From: Rhyzopertha dominica
Taxonomy: Eukaryota; Arthropoda; Insecta; Coleoptera; Bostrichidae
DNA: 64,000 nt
NCBI GenBank assembly: GCA_025024175.1
Contig: QCXZ01000064.1
Coordinates: 3,720,001-3,784,000, forward strand
Direction of reading: 5' to 3'
Positions 20,125-32,800 of this stretch are shown piece after piece; the stretch's first letter is position 1; the number at the start of each line of letters is the position of its first letter. The notes below the pieces were generated by a model that was not told the origin of the DNA, ran no database searches, and worked only from the letters and a program-made list of their open reading frames with translations. The translations under genes and the position numbers were made by a program.

Positions 20125-23100
20125 TTATTGTGTTGTATAAGTATCTGCATCAGAAGGAAGTTCTGTTATTTCTAGTGGTCTCACTGTAGAATTAGGTGGT
20201 GCACAAAACACAGTTTGTACACCAACAAAGTTTGGCGGCACAATATTTACTACCTGAGCTTGACTTTGGTTATACTGATAGTTTGCGTAGGCAAGCGATT
20301 GCGGAAATTGTCCGTTTACGTTAAACTGTTGGGGTTGCACAAACGCTGGAATATTTTGGTTGACGTTCTGTAACTGTGACATGATTGACTGATAGCCTGG
20401 TACCAAATTGGTAAAATTTTGCTGGACACCAAACATGCTTGCTACAGGCGTGACGTTGCTTGTAGGGAAATTTTGTGGAATGGCAACTGCTGTTTTTTGT
20501 ACCAATCTTTTTGGGGTGGCATTACTCCAGTTCACTTTTGTAGAATTCGAAGTTACCTTTTGGCGAGTGTGTACGTAACTAACTCGTTCCGTTTTCGAGA
20601 AATATCCATAAACTGGGATGGTGTAGTATTCCAAAAATGAAAATTTGCCAATTCCCACTTGACCTCCCATATCTTTTATTTCTGGCACACAGGTTGTAGT
20701 ACACTTTTCCTTAAATCGAGTTGGCTTATTCAGGTGGTTCTCAATGATTGCTTCGAGCACATCCTTTTTCGGAATGGCGAATTTCGTTCCTAAATTTGGG
20801 GGTACATATAGATATTTTTTCAGAGCACCTCCAACGAAAGCAGCGGGGTGTGGTTTTGGGGGTGTCCTCTCGTCATCGGATATGCACATTACTTCAGTGT
20901 TTGATGGTGCGGTTTGTTTGATCACACTTCCACAAAGTGTGTCTTCGGTAACATGTGGCTTCTGTGGAATATTAGCAAAAGCCTGTTTTATTGATGTCTG
21001 CTTACTTTTATCAATGGACGAAGAAGCTTCATTAGTCTTTTTCCTCTGATTTTTTACACCATCAGGTTTCTGATTTTGTACAGGCTGAGCAGTTTCCTTC
21101 TCAGTGCATTTCTTTGTGTCAGTATGTCCAAGAAGATTTTCTAAAGTTATTTCATTGGATGGTCCTGGAGTTGATGTCACTGAGAGATTCTTGGCCACTT
21201 CCTTTTTGCTTGGGGAAGCAGTTTCTGCAGCTCTCGCAACATTTTTCACTGGCCCTATACTGGATTCTAATTCGTTAAAAAATTCTTCACCTTCCGCAAA
21301 CAAATCATGTATGTCTTTGTGCACTGGATCTGAGGTAATCAACAATTCAGCGTCAATATCCGTCACATCAGGGAATTCATTCATGAAGTTATCAGTCTCG
21401 GGAAGTGGCAAATCAACGTGTTCAACTGTTGTAGGTTCGAGCGAAAGAGGATCATTCTCTTCTATAGATGTCACCACTTCCCTGACCTCTCTTTCAGTCT
21501 GCGATTGCAACCTCGACTTCACAGCATTTTCGAACGAATCCACAAGGGTGTTCATTATACTGCTGATCTGTTCTTTGAAATCGGGTATCTCTTTCCGTTT
21601 CTGTTTCGCTCGCTTCCTCTCTACGTCCTGTTCACTGTAATCATCGCNGCTGGACAAAACCCGCACCCGTTTTCTGGGTCGGGTAGGCAGCCTACGTTTC
21701 CTGAACTCGTCGCTGCTCTCGTTACTGAATTTTCGATTCCGGTGGCGGATCGATGAAGCCTTGAAATCGGAATCCTCACTAACATTTGCGGCACTCAGAG
21801 TAAAATCACTATCGTCACTGGCGTCGTCGTCACTAGAATCCCTGAAAGCGCGCGGATACTTTTTAACTATCTCACTGTCCTTGTCGATCCTCGGAAGGCA
21901 CAGGATGGGTGGGTTGTTGAGGATGTTTACCAGGCATTCCTCCCTAACGTGCCGGTCCAAGACGGTCGGACTGGTGAACATTAGGTGGCACGATTGGCAA
22001 GTGGGGTGTTTTACTTTGTGTGCGTTCAACTCATACCTGTTATCGAACCTGAAAATAGAAAAAAAAAGATGTACCGTGTGACCCATTTGTCTTCGGGTCT
22101 CCCTGAAAAAAGTTTATTAATTGTGCGACTTGGCTCGGGTTTTTTTTAAATTGTAGGGTTCGTTAAACTGCATATTTTCAGCATTGCAAAATCCAAGGCC
22201 TACTTTACTAATTTCTAAGAGCAAAATTCGAATATACCATATTAGCAACTTTTAGAAAAAAAACTGTCCACGCCACTGGAGATTCAACATCCTTCAAAAC
22301 AAGCCTGTACCAAGTTTTACTAGAAAATATTATAATAAATAAATAAATAATACTTCCACATCCAACTGGATATTTTAGTGAAGTAAAAATTACGGAATTC
22401 AATACAGTTTCGTTACTAATTGTAACATATGCAAATCATTCCATATTTTGGTTAGTATAAAAAATATATTTAAGTACGTGAATATTCAAGTCAAAGTTGA
22501 ACTATTTTAAAACGCCCTCCAAAGGATGTGACGACTTAACTGAAAACGGAAATATTTACATTCTTTTGTGTCTGTCAAATCACGGTCTGATGTACACAAT
22601 GTTGCTACTTACTTCGATTGTTGTTTATCCCTCTCTTTTCAACAGGGTACAACCTAATTGTTCACTTATGACGTCACAACGGAATTCCTTAATTTATATT
22701 AATTAATAACTAAAGTTCTAGGCAATATTGAAAGAAATTTAAAAAACACGCAGTCTTATTTCAATTNGATTGTCAAAATGACATTTACNCTTTTATTTCT
22801 TGTACTACACGATTAGTAATCAGGTTTTAAGCATTTTTTTTTCTCTACACATTTTTTTTTAAGACAAACGGTTCTCGTGATATATAAATTTTTAAAATCG
22901 GTTTTTTCCAAATAACTCGAAAATAATTAACTTAACAAAAAATTTCAAGAGTGCTGTCTGATCAGAAATTTGATTTACTATATAATACTAGAATTAAATA
23001 ATAATCGTATGGACAGGGTCCAAAATACATTTTTTGGAAATATTTCGAAAATGTCAAAATTTTGGAAAGATATCTTTAAAACACTTTGTGAGAAATTTTA

Positions 23101-25173
23101 TTTCCTATTTGATACGTTCATACAAATTTTCAGCGCAGCAAACTGTTTAGAAGATATTAGCAACAAAGCGTCACTTAAAGAAAACGGTTTTTCCTAAATA
23201 TCTCCGAAAATACTTAATATATCCAAAAATGAAAATACCATCAGATAGGAAATACAATTTCTTACAAAAAGTGTCCTAAATTTTTTTTTACAAAATTTTG
23301 ACATTTTCGAAATTTTCCCAAAAAACGTATTTTGGACCCTGTGGATACGATTACAAAAAAGATTTTAAATATTTATGCATTCTTTTTAGCGGAGAACAAA
23401 AGTTTACGGAGAAAATTGACATTTTCTCTTTTTTTAACTTGATAGGTTTTTTCCCATTAAAAGGGTTTATTACCAAATTATTAAAAAATTTTTTTGGTAT
23501 TTTTCATTTAACTTTTACGATTTTTTGATATTTTGTACAGAATTCTCATATACCAATAAAATTGCAGCGGAAAATTCTCTCAATTTTTGGAGAATTTAAT
23601 TGGCGAAAGTGGAGAAATAGTCGGCGGAGCATTGCTCATGTTATCTTGTTGTATCGCAAAATTCAGAGAATAGATGTACGTTCTTGTTGCATTTTGAAAA
23701 TAAGCTCCTCAAATAAACACAAAAAAAATCACATCTACTTAACAAAGAATCTAATTACAAAAACAAACTATTACATTTATTTTTATGAGAGAATGCTACT
23801 TTCTTCCAGTTTTCGGTTAGGGTGTTAGAAGTCCAAATGATAATAGAGGTTAGGTACAAAGTGTGAAGAACGACTGTACACCTAACATGCAAATTACCTG
23901 CGTTCGCATATGTAACACGTGAATATATTTAAAGTCTTATTCCATTTTTGCTGAATATTGTGGATATCGCCGTTAACCTCATGAGAAACGTTCACCCTCC
24001 TGTCAGATGCATCACTATCATAGTGGGTCCGTTTTCTCGACGTGCCGCTTGACCTGCTCGTTACGGAACCTCGATCACTATCATAAACGGGACAGCCGCT
24101 GTCGTGACTCGTATGCGTGGCATTATCCGTTTCTGGATCCACAATTCTGCACTCCCGGTTCTCGTTCATACGTAACTTTAGTTTTATAGGGGGACGATTC
24201 AATTTCTTAATCACAGTATCTCCTACACGAATACAGTCATCAGAGAGATTCAACACTTTCTTGTCAACTGCTTCCTTCAATCTCCTTTCGGCATTTTCCC
24301 TTTTCCGTCGCTCTTCCTGTAACTGGGCCAGTAATTTCTGTTTTTCAGTTTGTTCTTTAACTTTACGGTAGTGCTCAATTTCTGACTCATCGAGTTCGAT
24401 AGCTGGGCTCAGATTCTCACCTATTAACGCTGGAGAAAGTTTTATTCTGGGGTAGTCACGTAAAATTTGTCGCACAGAAGGATGAATCCTTTTCAGTACA
24501 GTCACTCTCCCGGGGCTTGAAAACTGGCGCTTACAGAATCTTCCACGTTTCTTAGGAGTGTTCTCAACACTTTCACTCCTAACAGAAATGATCTTCAACT
24601 GCGTTTCTTTACTTNAGCTAGCTGGTGCATCATCTTCATCTTCGGCTTTCACAATGACAGGTTCTATAGCTGAATTACTAGGNACGGCACTTTCAACTTC
24701 CGTTTTTACGTTCTCGACTAGTCCAAGGGATGTCGTACATATTTCAAACATATTATTACCCAGCCCACCAAGCATGCTTCCTTCAATTTTAACACGCATA
24801 GGATCAGGGGCAGGCTCTATATACGGTTGTCCTGCAGCTTCCTAGAAAAACATAATATTATGAAGATTTGGTCTTTAAACATTAATATTCCTTTTACCTT
24901 GAGCAGTTTATCCAAATTTTGAGCATTGATCCTATATTTATATAGCTTAATGGCCAGCATGAAGCAAGCCTGGCAGACATATCGGGATACTCTATCCGTT
25001 TGCTCCACCTAAAAAAAATAAGTAAATTTCTTCAACACACAAAAATTCACAATAGTTACCTGAACCCCACTGGCCTGATAAATGAAATATTTTAAACTTG
25101 TTGCTCCTTGCATCCCCAACTCGTACAAATTAACAAGATCGTTTTCGTTCAAACACAGCCTACACTGTTTCAT
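20125..25173 (-). CDS. ZAD / C2H2 zinc-finger protein, paralogue 1
   Basis: Four exons: 25060-25173, 24898-25008, 23898-24841 and 20125-22048, about 1030 residues. Exons 1 and 2 form a ZAD: Cys pairs CRLC (residues 4-7) and CQAC (50-53), with the spacing of insect zinc-finger-associated domains, which dimerise and bring C2H2 factors together. Around residues 384-430 lies the only finger pair: CYICERRFDNRYELNAHKVKH, then a C2HC-type finger starting CQSCHLMF. The first finger is split by the intron between exons 3 and 4. Other parts are a Lys/Glu/Arg-rich helix near residues 210-245, acidic serine runs (SSDDDASDDSDF), basic nuclear-localisation-like runs (KRKRRLPTRPRKRVRV region) and a Gln/Asn/Pro-rich C-terminus. 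A block near YYTIPVYGYFSKTERVSYV recurs in the neighbour at 29.8-36.2 kb. A nuclear DNA-binding factor is likely; the target is unknown and I do not recognise a named orthologue. Confidence 0.88.
22772..22890 (+). repeat. Dispersed repeat shared with 48062-48180
   Basis: The stretch TCAAAATGACATTTAC, then ATCAGGTTTTAA, then AAGACAAACGGTTCTCGT occurs here in the intron that splits the zinc finger of paralogue 1, and again at 48.06-48.18 kb in the same orientation. Flanks differ, so it is a mobile or formerly mobile repeat of unknown class. Confidence 0.6.
23002..23353. mobile_element. 352 bp foldback element in the zinc-finger-splitting intron
   Basis: Two arms of about 105 bp are inverted copies of each other. 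The left runs from TAATCGTATGGACAGGGTCC and the right ends GGACCCTGTGGATACGATTA. The CAGGGTCC ends recall other CAGGG-type MITEs in the window. No coding capacity is seen. Confidence 0.7.
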
Positions 25174-28100
25174 TTTGAATTAATTTTGTTTAAATATTGT
25201 ATACTAATAAAAATTAGTAAACATAAACCTGACATAACCAACTACTTCTTCACATAATCATAACTTGCATTGCCAAAACTAACTAATAAATAATAATCTT
25301 CTTTGTTCATTGTTTGTATCCATCAGCCTGCTCATAGATTTGTAACTTTGTAATGTAATTTTTGAAAAAAGAAATTAGTTATACAAGTTCAAAAGTAACA
25401 AGCTGCAAACGCACCACTAAAGGACAGTGTTGTCTTACTTCACCTTGGGAATTCTAATCTTTCACGAACCTTTCTCTGCTCTGAATAAAGTAATTACTGT
25501 ATCCCGAACGTGTTGATAACATGCTTATAAATTAACGTTAGCAATTGCTAGAGCTAGTCCTACAAAACATCTGTAATTGATATCGAATAAAACATAAAAC
25601 CCCACTGCCCACATGCATACGATCCTAGACCATAGACGGTTACGCGGAAAATGGATCTTTTGCAATAGTTGTATTTTTATTCATTTTGCGTTGCTACAAC
25701 AGTGAAGAAAGTTATGTAAAATATATGAAACTGTTATCAACAGTGTAAGGACGACGTTTGTCACAAGTGCTGTTAAAAATAACAAGGTTATGTCGGTCAT
25801 TAAACTGCTAAGATTATAATTATCGTTTATTACTACTTAAGAGATATTAGCAAGAAAGGTGAATCTGTTTTTGTGAGGGATCGTATCAGATGTACTTAAC
25901 AACTTTAATTGGTAATTGACTACCCACATTTGTGTGATATTGATGAAGAGAGTAGCAAGTTAAAGTATGTAATATTAAATTAAAAGTAACGATACAAACA
26001 GATATTTTTATTAATAATAAAACACAGAAACAAAATAAAACTATAGGTTACAGTTATTACATAAGTGAAATGAAGATTCCCCTAGACAAACAAAAGATAC
26101 GTGCATCCGGCAACAACTGAAAGTTGTCAGTCTGAATATTAATAATATCAGCTACGTTCTGGCAACAGAGCAGGTTCTTTTTATCATGTATACCCTTCCC
26201 TCCAAAACGTTACGCCGTTAGCAACAAGCGAGCCAATAGCAAGGTTTCTGCGCTATGTTTTTACGGTGAAGGTCAACTAGTCTGTTTACAAATGCGACTG
26301 GAAGGACGAAATCTAGTAAACACGTGAATAATCAGCGATACTGAAAAGTTATTATAATTATATAATATATATAATTATTATAATTACCGCTCAGTCTATG
26401 CACGTACTATCATCGCCTCATTACAGGTCACCGTCTAATGCTCTATAACTATCTCAAATCGATTCTTCGTAAACACGTTGAAATGTTGCTGCTATTCCAC
26501 CCATTGTTAAACTAAGCTAAAATTTAATTTCTGTGTTCTGGCTTTTGTTAAAAAAAAACATAATTCTGCATGGGGAGGGGGGAGGGGGGAGGTTATTGAC
26601 CCCTGCATGAAGATGAACGTTACACGGCCACCTGGTGGTACATTTATATTAAACACCGATACATTCCCTAGCGCCTACATCGAGCGATCGATAAATAATC
26701 TATCATTTTTATTTCCTAAAATAGGTAATCGGTTATTTCAAAAAATTCGAAAACAATAATTATGTTTCATTTTGCTTACTACAATTAATTACCAAGGTAT
26801 ACCTTGCTTTCTGATTTTATATAAATTTATATTAAACACGTTTATCGTTAATAAAAAGGATGGTTCGCTTTTATGAAAAAAGCTTGTTAATAAATGTTTA
26901 ATTTTGTTTTAACGTGATACTTATATCTAATGTTCTTTCGTTTAGATTTAGCCCGTCAAGCTCTTGTACTTTTCTGCCATTTGTTCAATGCTATAATATG
27001 ATTTATATTTTATGGCAATAATAATTTACATTTGTTGACATTGTATTAATGTTTATAATGCATTCATCCACATAACATGCAAATAAGATATGTTTGCAAT
27101 GAACACACAAATTATCCGAGGCTCAAAATAAAACAGATAATCTTAAAAGTGAAGCCGACCTTACTTGTTTTTTTCTCTCTCGTCTTAGAATGTACACTTG
27201 CGTCAGTATTGTCATTTGTTATCAACTGTCGAACTATCTTAATCTCGAGTGTTAATTAAATTGTTGCAGGGATAGTTATCGGTATATGGATACACGACAG
27301 TTCTTAAATTTTGAAGGTGAGGTTTAATGGTTTGGATCCCTCTTCATAAACATTTAAATTTCCCGCCACTATTTTGCCCAAAATGGCGGTAGTGTATGAC
27401 AGCTGTGCTTCATTCTACGATTTCGACAGGAAAAATAAGTTTCTAAAAGACAATATTATCTATGTACTTATATAAATAATTTTTTCTAATAATACAAAAA
27501 TAAAGTTTAAGACAGGTGTTTAGAATTATTAAAAATCATTATAGATAAAATGCCCACCTGAACCTACCGGATTTCTTCTCAATATGGGTATACATAACAG
27601 GTACTGTGGTACAGTGTCTCTTTATAAAAAAAAAACAAGTATTACCAGTAAAATTTATTTAATTGTGACATTTTTGTCAACTCATTTAGCGTTATCCAGG
27701 ATGCACCACGTGGAGGCGAGTTGACTTTGCACCCCTTTCAGTTACGTGAGAAATACCAAGGTCGTATTACCAATCACAAACACGTGTCTAGCAAGCGACG
27801 GTTTCCTCTTACATGCGCGAACGTGACGTGTAACTTGATTCGTATAATTTAACGCAGAGTTGACGTAAGCGCCGTTTATTGCACTGATGAAATTAAGGCA
27901 GTATTACTGTTATATAGCATTAATACGAGCACCACTCATTCTGTAAAAACGTTTACAAACTGCAGAATGGATGCAAGCAAAGGAGCAAACATACCTTTGC
28001 TTGTATGACAATCAACACAAGTGTCAGTCCAGTTTGTTGTAGCGCCACTGCGATGTACGTTCATGACGACATAACCGACATTAATATTACTGCTAAACGT

Positions 28101-28239
28101 CTACTGCTCAATTTAATTCCTATGAAAACAAGAACATGAGTTCTTACCTGCCAAATACGTCCTTTGCATTGGTATTCTGCCATCCTATACGAAGAGATTT
28201 TTGCGCCATATCATTTTAAATTTCAACCTTATTGGATGG
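25174..28239. other. Intergenic DNA between the ZAD genes, no gene seen
   Basis: No splice-supported coding signal is visible. It holds an AT palindrome (about 26350-26388), a G-rich run with three tracts of four or more G (26572-26592) able to form a quadruplex, and at 27659-27741 a repeat whose inverted copy lies at 33792-33880. The promoter of paralogue 1 should lie just right of 25173, but no TATA box is evident. Confidence 0.5.
27659..27741 (+). repeat. Dispersed repeat, inverted relative to 33792-33880
   Basis: The core TATCCAGGATGCACCACG is followed by GGAGGCGA and, after a short variable stretch, TTGCACCCCTTT. The reverse complement of 33792-33880 reads the same with a few changes and an extra stretch of roughly 18 nt. 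The class is unknown. The two copies lie on either side of the large 3' exon of ZAD paralogue 2. Confidence 0.6.
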
Positions 28240-28249
28240 TAGGTATGCG

Positions 28250-28920
28250 CATGGATGTATAAAAGAGGGGATCCAGCTTTTCACATTCTAAACTGATGCT
28301 AACATGTAATCACAGACTAAGCGTTTATTTGTAGAAAACATTGGATCTTCCAGTTGACCAGTTGTGTATGACCAATGACTAATGAACATGAAGTTCACGG
28401 TCACACATCATTTGGGCGTTTGCATGTTTGTTTTTATTTGGTTTTATGATGTGCAAGACGCGGGGAATTATTTCCATATAACTGTTAACGGTAGCAGTGA
28501 TAAGATGATCAGGCAGTGTCAAATGTGCAGAAAGATTGATATACGTTAACCCAATGTTTCATTTTACAGACATGTAACACCCAAGTAGTATTTAAGGTAA
28601 GATTCATAGGCGTGCGGTATTTAAATTGCTTATTATGCCGATATTTTACAACACTACTACTGAAAGATGAATTGTTTACTAGTGTATAACAAAAAAATGA
28701 GTTTTATATGTGTGCATAAATCATATTCATACAATATTTTTCCTATCTATTATTTTTAGGTTTGCGAAACATACTGAAGAATGCAAATTACGGCACGCCA
28801 ATGCCGCGGGTGGAAAACAAAGTTTGTTATCGCATTAACTTCACGCCATTCAGATGTTGGCTTCACAACAATGCGCTTTCTGTCAATGAGATGCGGTATC
28901 CCCTCTTTTATACATCCATG
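28250..28920. repeat. Inverted pair of TATA-containing 23-mers facing each other
   Basis: The 23 bp at 28250-28272 contain GTATAAAAGAGGGG and recur as an exact reverse complement at 28898-28920. Each contains a consensus TATAAAAG pointing inwards. About 25 nt downstream of each TATA is an initiator-like TCACAT or TCATTG. They may be terminal repeats of an unknown element or a pair of convergent core promoters. The 650 bp between them have no convincing gene. Confidence 0.5.
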
Positions 28921-29811
28921 GGTATGCGTAGTACCTTTGAGCTACTACGTTTACATATAACTATGACCATATTAAAAAGAACAGCAGTGACAAGCCCCGA
29001 TTTGCGGGCCTGGAAATGTAACTCATTAGAGTTTATACCTACATAGGTACTGCGTAATGGATAGAGACGAACTCTCAAATTTTTATTTAATTTGGTGATG
29101 TAATATTTAATCATGCATTGTTAGTGCATAATGAAATCTATATACATTTATGTCTCAAGTATTGGTTTATAAAACTGATCAATATTATAATGCACTTATA
29201 TGCTGTATCATTCCAAAGATTTAATACAGTAAGATCAAGATTATATATAACATCTGGTGTACTTGTTATATGTGTATATATAATGAAAGATAATTATTGC
29301 CTGAATGCATTTTTCGATGCACTTAGGATATAGTTAATGGGTTAACAGGCATATATATGTACTGAAAAAGATATTAAAACTTTGAGCTCTATTCAAATTC
29401 CAGGTCAAATCAGCGTATATATTGTACATTAAAGTTTACTATGCTGCTGACCGCCATATGGCGCATTTGTAGCTGAATTGATTGTCGCTCAACATTTTCG
29501 AGCTTTAGAGCAGAATTCGCTGCGGTGGCCACATTCAGCAGCTTTATATTGTAAACTTTGATGTATGTATATATGCCTCTTTGACATCGAATTTGAATAG
29601 GGATTTGATAGTGCAATTGACTAGTGTTCAAAATGTACCGGGTTCAAAATGCTAATACTTTTTTAGTACATTGTATATATATAAAATAATATTATTAAAT
29701 CAACATTTATCAATTTTTATCAACACAAATTAAATACTGGAAATACTAGAAATAAGAACGTACATAAAAAAATAGGATAAAGGAAGTGAAGAAAACAATT
29801 ATAAGAAATAC

Positions 29812-29817
29812 TTTATT
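29812..29817 (-). terminator. Poly(A) signal of ZAD paralogue 2
   Basis: AATAAA on the minus strand lies 25 nt after the stop codon of the gene ending at 29842, implying a very short 3' UTR. Confidence 0.6.
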
Positions 29818-29841
29818 AAACATTGTACAAAATTACGAGTT

Positions 29842-32800
29842 TTATTTTAACGTTTGATTCTTCAGATCTTCTACGCTTTTTACACGAATGTAGGATCCTC
29901 GATTCGAATTGTTTGGGTTTACTTGTGGTAAATTGTTTAACGTCTGTCCGCTAAAGGATTGTGCAGTTTGTCTTTGATAAATCTCCCTGGCTTGAACCTG
30001 TACTAATCGTGGGGTGGACAACAGTTTATGATTAACTGATGAATTCACTGCAGGTGAAGTGTTTAATAAACTGTTCAAATGGGGGTTTGTCACAGGACTG
30101 TTTTTACTTTGAGGTGGTCTAATAGTCACTATAGTCTTTGGAGTCTCTTTTACAACTTGCCTCATTCCTTGCATAACGTTTGTGGGAACACAAATGTATT
30201 TGGTATTACTTGCCGTTTGAGGTGTGGCGACAGCATTTTGAATTGTGGGCGCGGAAAAACTAACTATCTGTTTCTGATTTGTACTAAGCGACGTAACCGG
30301 AATTAAACGCACATTCGATACCGGCTGAAGCACTACCGGTGTTTGACGAACGTCCTGCGGTGGCCTACGTATTAAAGTTTTGGCATTCGCGCTTGACCAC
30401 TGCGTCATCTCGGGTTTTTTGATTTTCGGCTTGGTCGGGACATAAGTAACCCTAGCACTCTTCTCACTGCTGACAAAGTATAACGGAATCCTCCAGATCA
30501 TTAGGTCTCTGAATAGGCCTTGGAAACAGACCTTCCCGTCGTTGTATTTGATGAAGTCAGTCGTGGGGTATATGGGATCAACACTTTTGTGTACAACGTT
30601 AAAATGTTTGCTGAATAGCAAATGCATCACGTTATCACGGAAGAGGATGTTCGGCAAGGCCTGAGAATTGATGCAATTTATCTTGGGTTGGACTACAGAT
30701 ACGGAAATAATCGAAGAGTTATCTGTTGCACTTGATTGGGAAAAATCAGGTTTTAATTTGTAAATAGAAGCAACATTTTCTTCGCGGCTGTCATTCGCAT
30801 CCAGTTCTATAATTGGGGTGTCATCAATTATAATGACATCATCGTCATCGGATAAATTTTCCTCGCGCGGTTCTATGCCTATTTCTTTAAACGCACTGGA
30901 ATACTCTTTCACCACATCCACGTCGCTATCAATTTTACGCAGTTTCAACATGGGTTTGTTTATATCGAGAGCCAAACACGAGCTGGTCATGTGTCGTGCT
31001 AATGTTGGGGTGTTTTCTACCAACTTCTTGCAAAACTTGCACTTCACGTGAGTTTTTAGATGCACTTCTAAATCACGGATGCGGTCGAACACAGACTGGC
31101 ATACATCACAGTTGTATAAACTTTCATACCGACCAGTCGGAGAAAGCAAGTCGATTTTCGGTGTTAATTCGAGAGACGACGTGAAAATACGTTTACATGC
31201 TTCCTCGCTGGTTGGCACTTCATCCGTTAGATCCGCCTTTTGGGCGACTGGCCGTTTCTTGGAAAACGCCCTCGTCCTTTTCGTGGGCATTATTTCATAC
31301 GAACTAGATGATTCACTATCTGAACTAATTTTACTCCTCACCCTCTTGGATTTAGATTTAGCACGATTCAATTTTGGATGACTGAGTGAACTGGTACATT
31401 TATCATTCACACTCGTAGATTTATCATTCACACTCGTAGATTTTATCGTAGATGCAACGTTGATGTGATTTTCTTCATCAGAAGGTGTTGGTGAGTTTTC
31501 CATTATGTTTTGTGCATCATCAGATTCGGAAATACTATCAGAGAGTAGTGATACATTAGGGGGACAAACTTCCTTCGGCGTAGATATTTCTTTAGTTTGT
31601 GCAACGTTTGTTTTATCAAGTTTTTTTGACACCGTACTTTCTGTCACAGGTACTCTTGTAATGATAATTCCGTTAAATTTAATTTCATTTTCTTTCGCTA
31701 ATTTCTCTACTATGATATCACTTGCATATTCCTTTTTCTTAGGTTTCAGCAGATGCTTTCGTTTTGGGAGCTTGGCCAATAAATCCTCCCGCACCACATG
31801 CACCAATGGGTCCATGTTACTTTGTAGGAAATGTTTCGGTAACACAATTTTAGGATGCTCCTGTAAAATACGAATCACGGAAGGATGACAAGTGGCGGAC
31901 AGCAGTTGAGGTAATTTTCGTGCTTCTTTCGGGGTTGTAGATCTTGGTCTTGGGGCCCCTTCATCTTCGATACAAGAAAAACTTGCCAGTATGGGGTCCG
32001 ATGTTGCAGCTTTATCAATTTGTTGGCCAAACTGTTTCTGTTAATTAAGGCAGATAATTAATCATCATGTTTGGGATATGCTATTTCTACAGACCTTGAG
32101 GAATGCATCATTTAGCACAGCAGTGGTTTTGTACTTTAAGAGTTTGATCGTAAGCATACAGCAACGTGAACAAACTTTCCTCGGTGCAAGATCATCTTCT
32201 TTGATCTGAAAAAGAAACAGATTATGTTATATTGTAATACATGGAGAGCAGATAAAACTGTATTACATTTTATATACGTTAGTTACATTCACAATATTCA
32301 ATTATTAAAATAATAATTAATTAAATTTAATATATGTATGCAGACGACCGTAACTACAAGACACAACAGGAAATCTACGCCAATGTTTACCAACTTTTAA
32401 ATGATTATTTACGAAAATATAAATTTCGTTACCCATTTGATAACAATGGACTCTCTGGGTTTATACAATATGCGAATGTTACAACCTCTCTAATAATAAA
32501 CAAAGTTCGAAACTACTTTTTACAAACCACGTCTCCCCGGGTAAAAATCTTTTTCGGTCGTAAATTGTATTTAATAGAACAGTTTTCTGTACCGGTAGAA
32601 CCATTTTATAAAAATAAAACGTCCAAAACGCAAACATCGAATATTAATCCTATATGCAGTATGAAATAAACACTGGTCTGTGTGAAAACCTGTGCATTTA
32701 CTAATCAATACGTCACTGTCATCACTTTACGACAGAAACTAGGCTAGCGATCTAAATAACCTGGACGGCTGTTGACGTTAAAATCTCCACAAATCTATTA

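Noticed and set aside
21104..21640. Plus-strand open frame of 178 codons opposite ZAD paralogue 1
   Set aside because: A shadow of the long exon on the minus strand, with serine-rich low-complexity translation and no independent support.
28762..29046. Plus-strand open frame of 94 codons after a TTTTTAG
   Set aside because: No homology, no codon pattern like the real genes, and it runs through the inverted TATA repeat.
31505..31888. Plus-strand open frame of 127 codons opposite ZAD paralogue 2
   Set aside because: The same kind of antisense shadow. The minus-strand frame has ZAD, fingers and consistent splicing.
32334..32669. Plus-strand open frame of 111 codons antisense to ZAD paralogue 2
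   Set aside because: It lies within an intron on the other strand, matches no family I know, and has no promoter or splice support.
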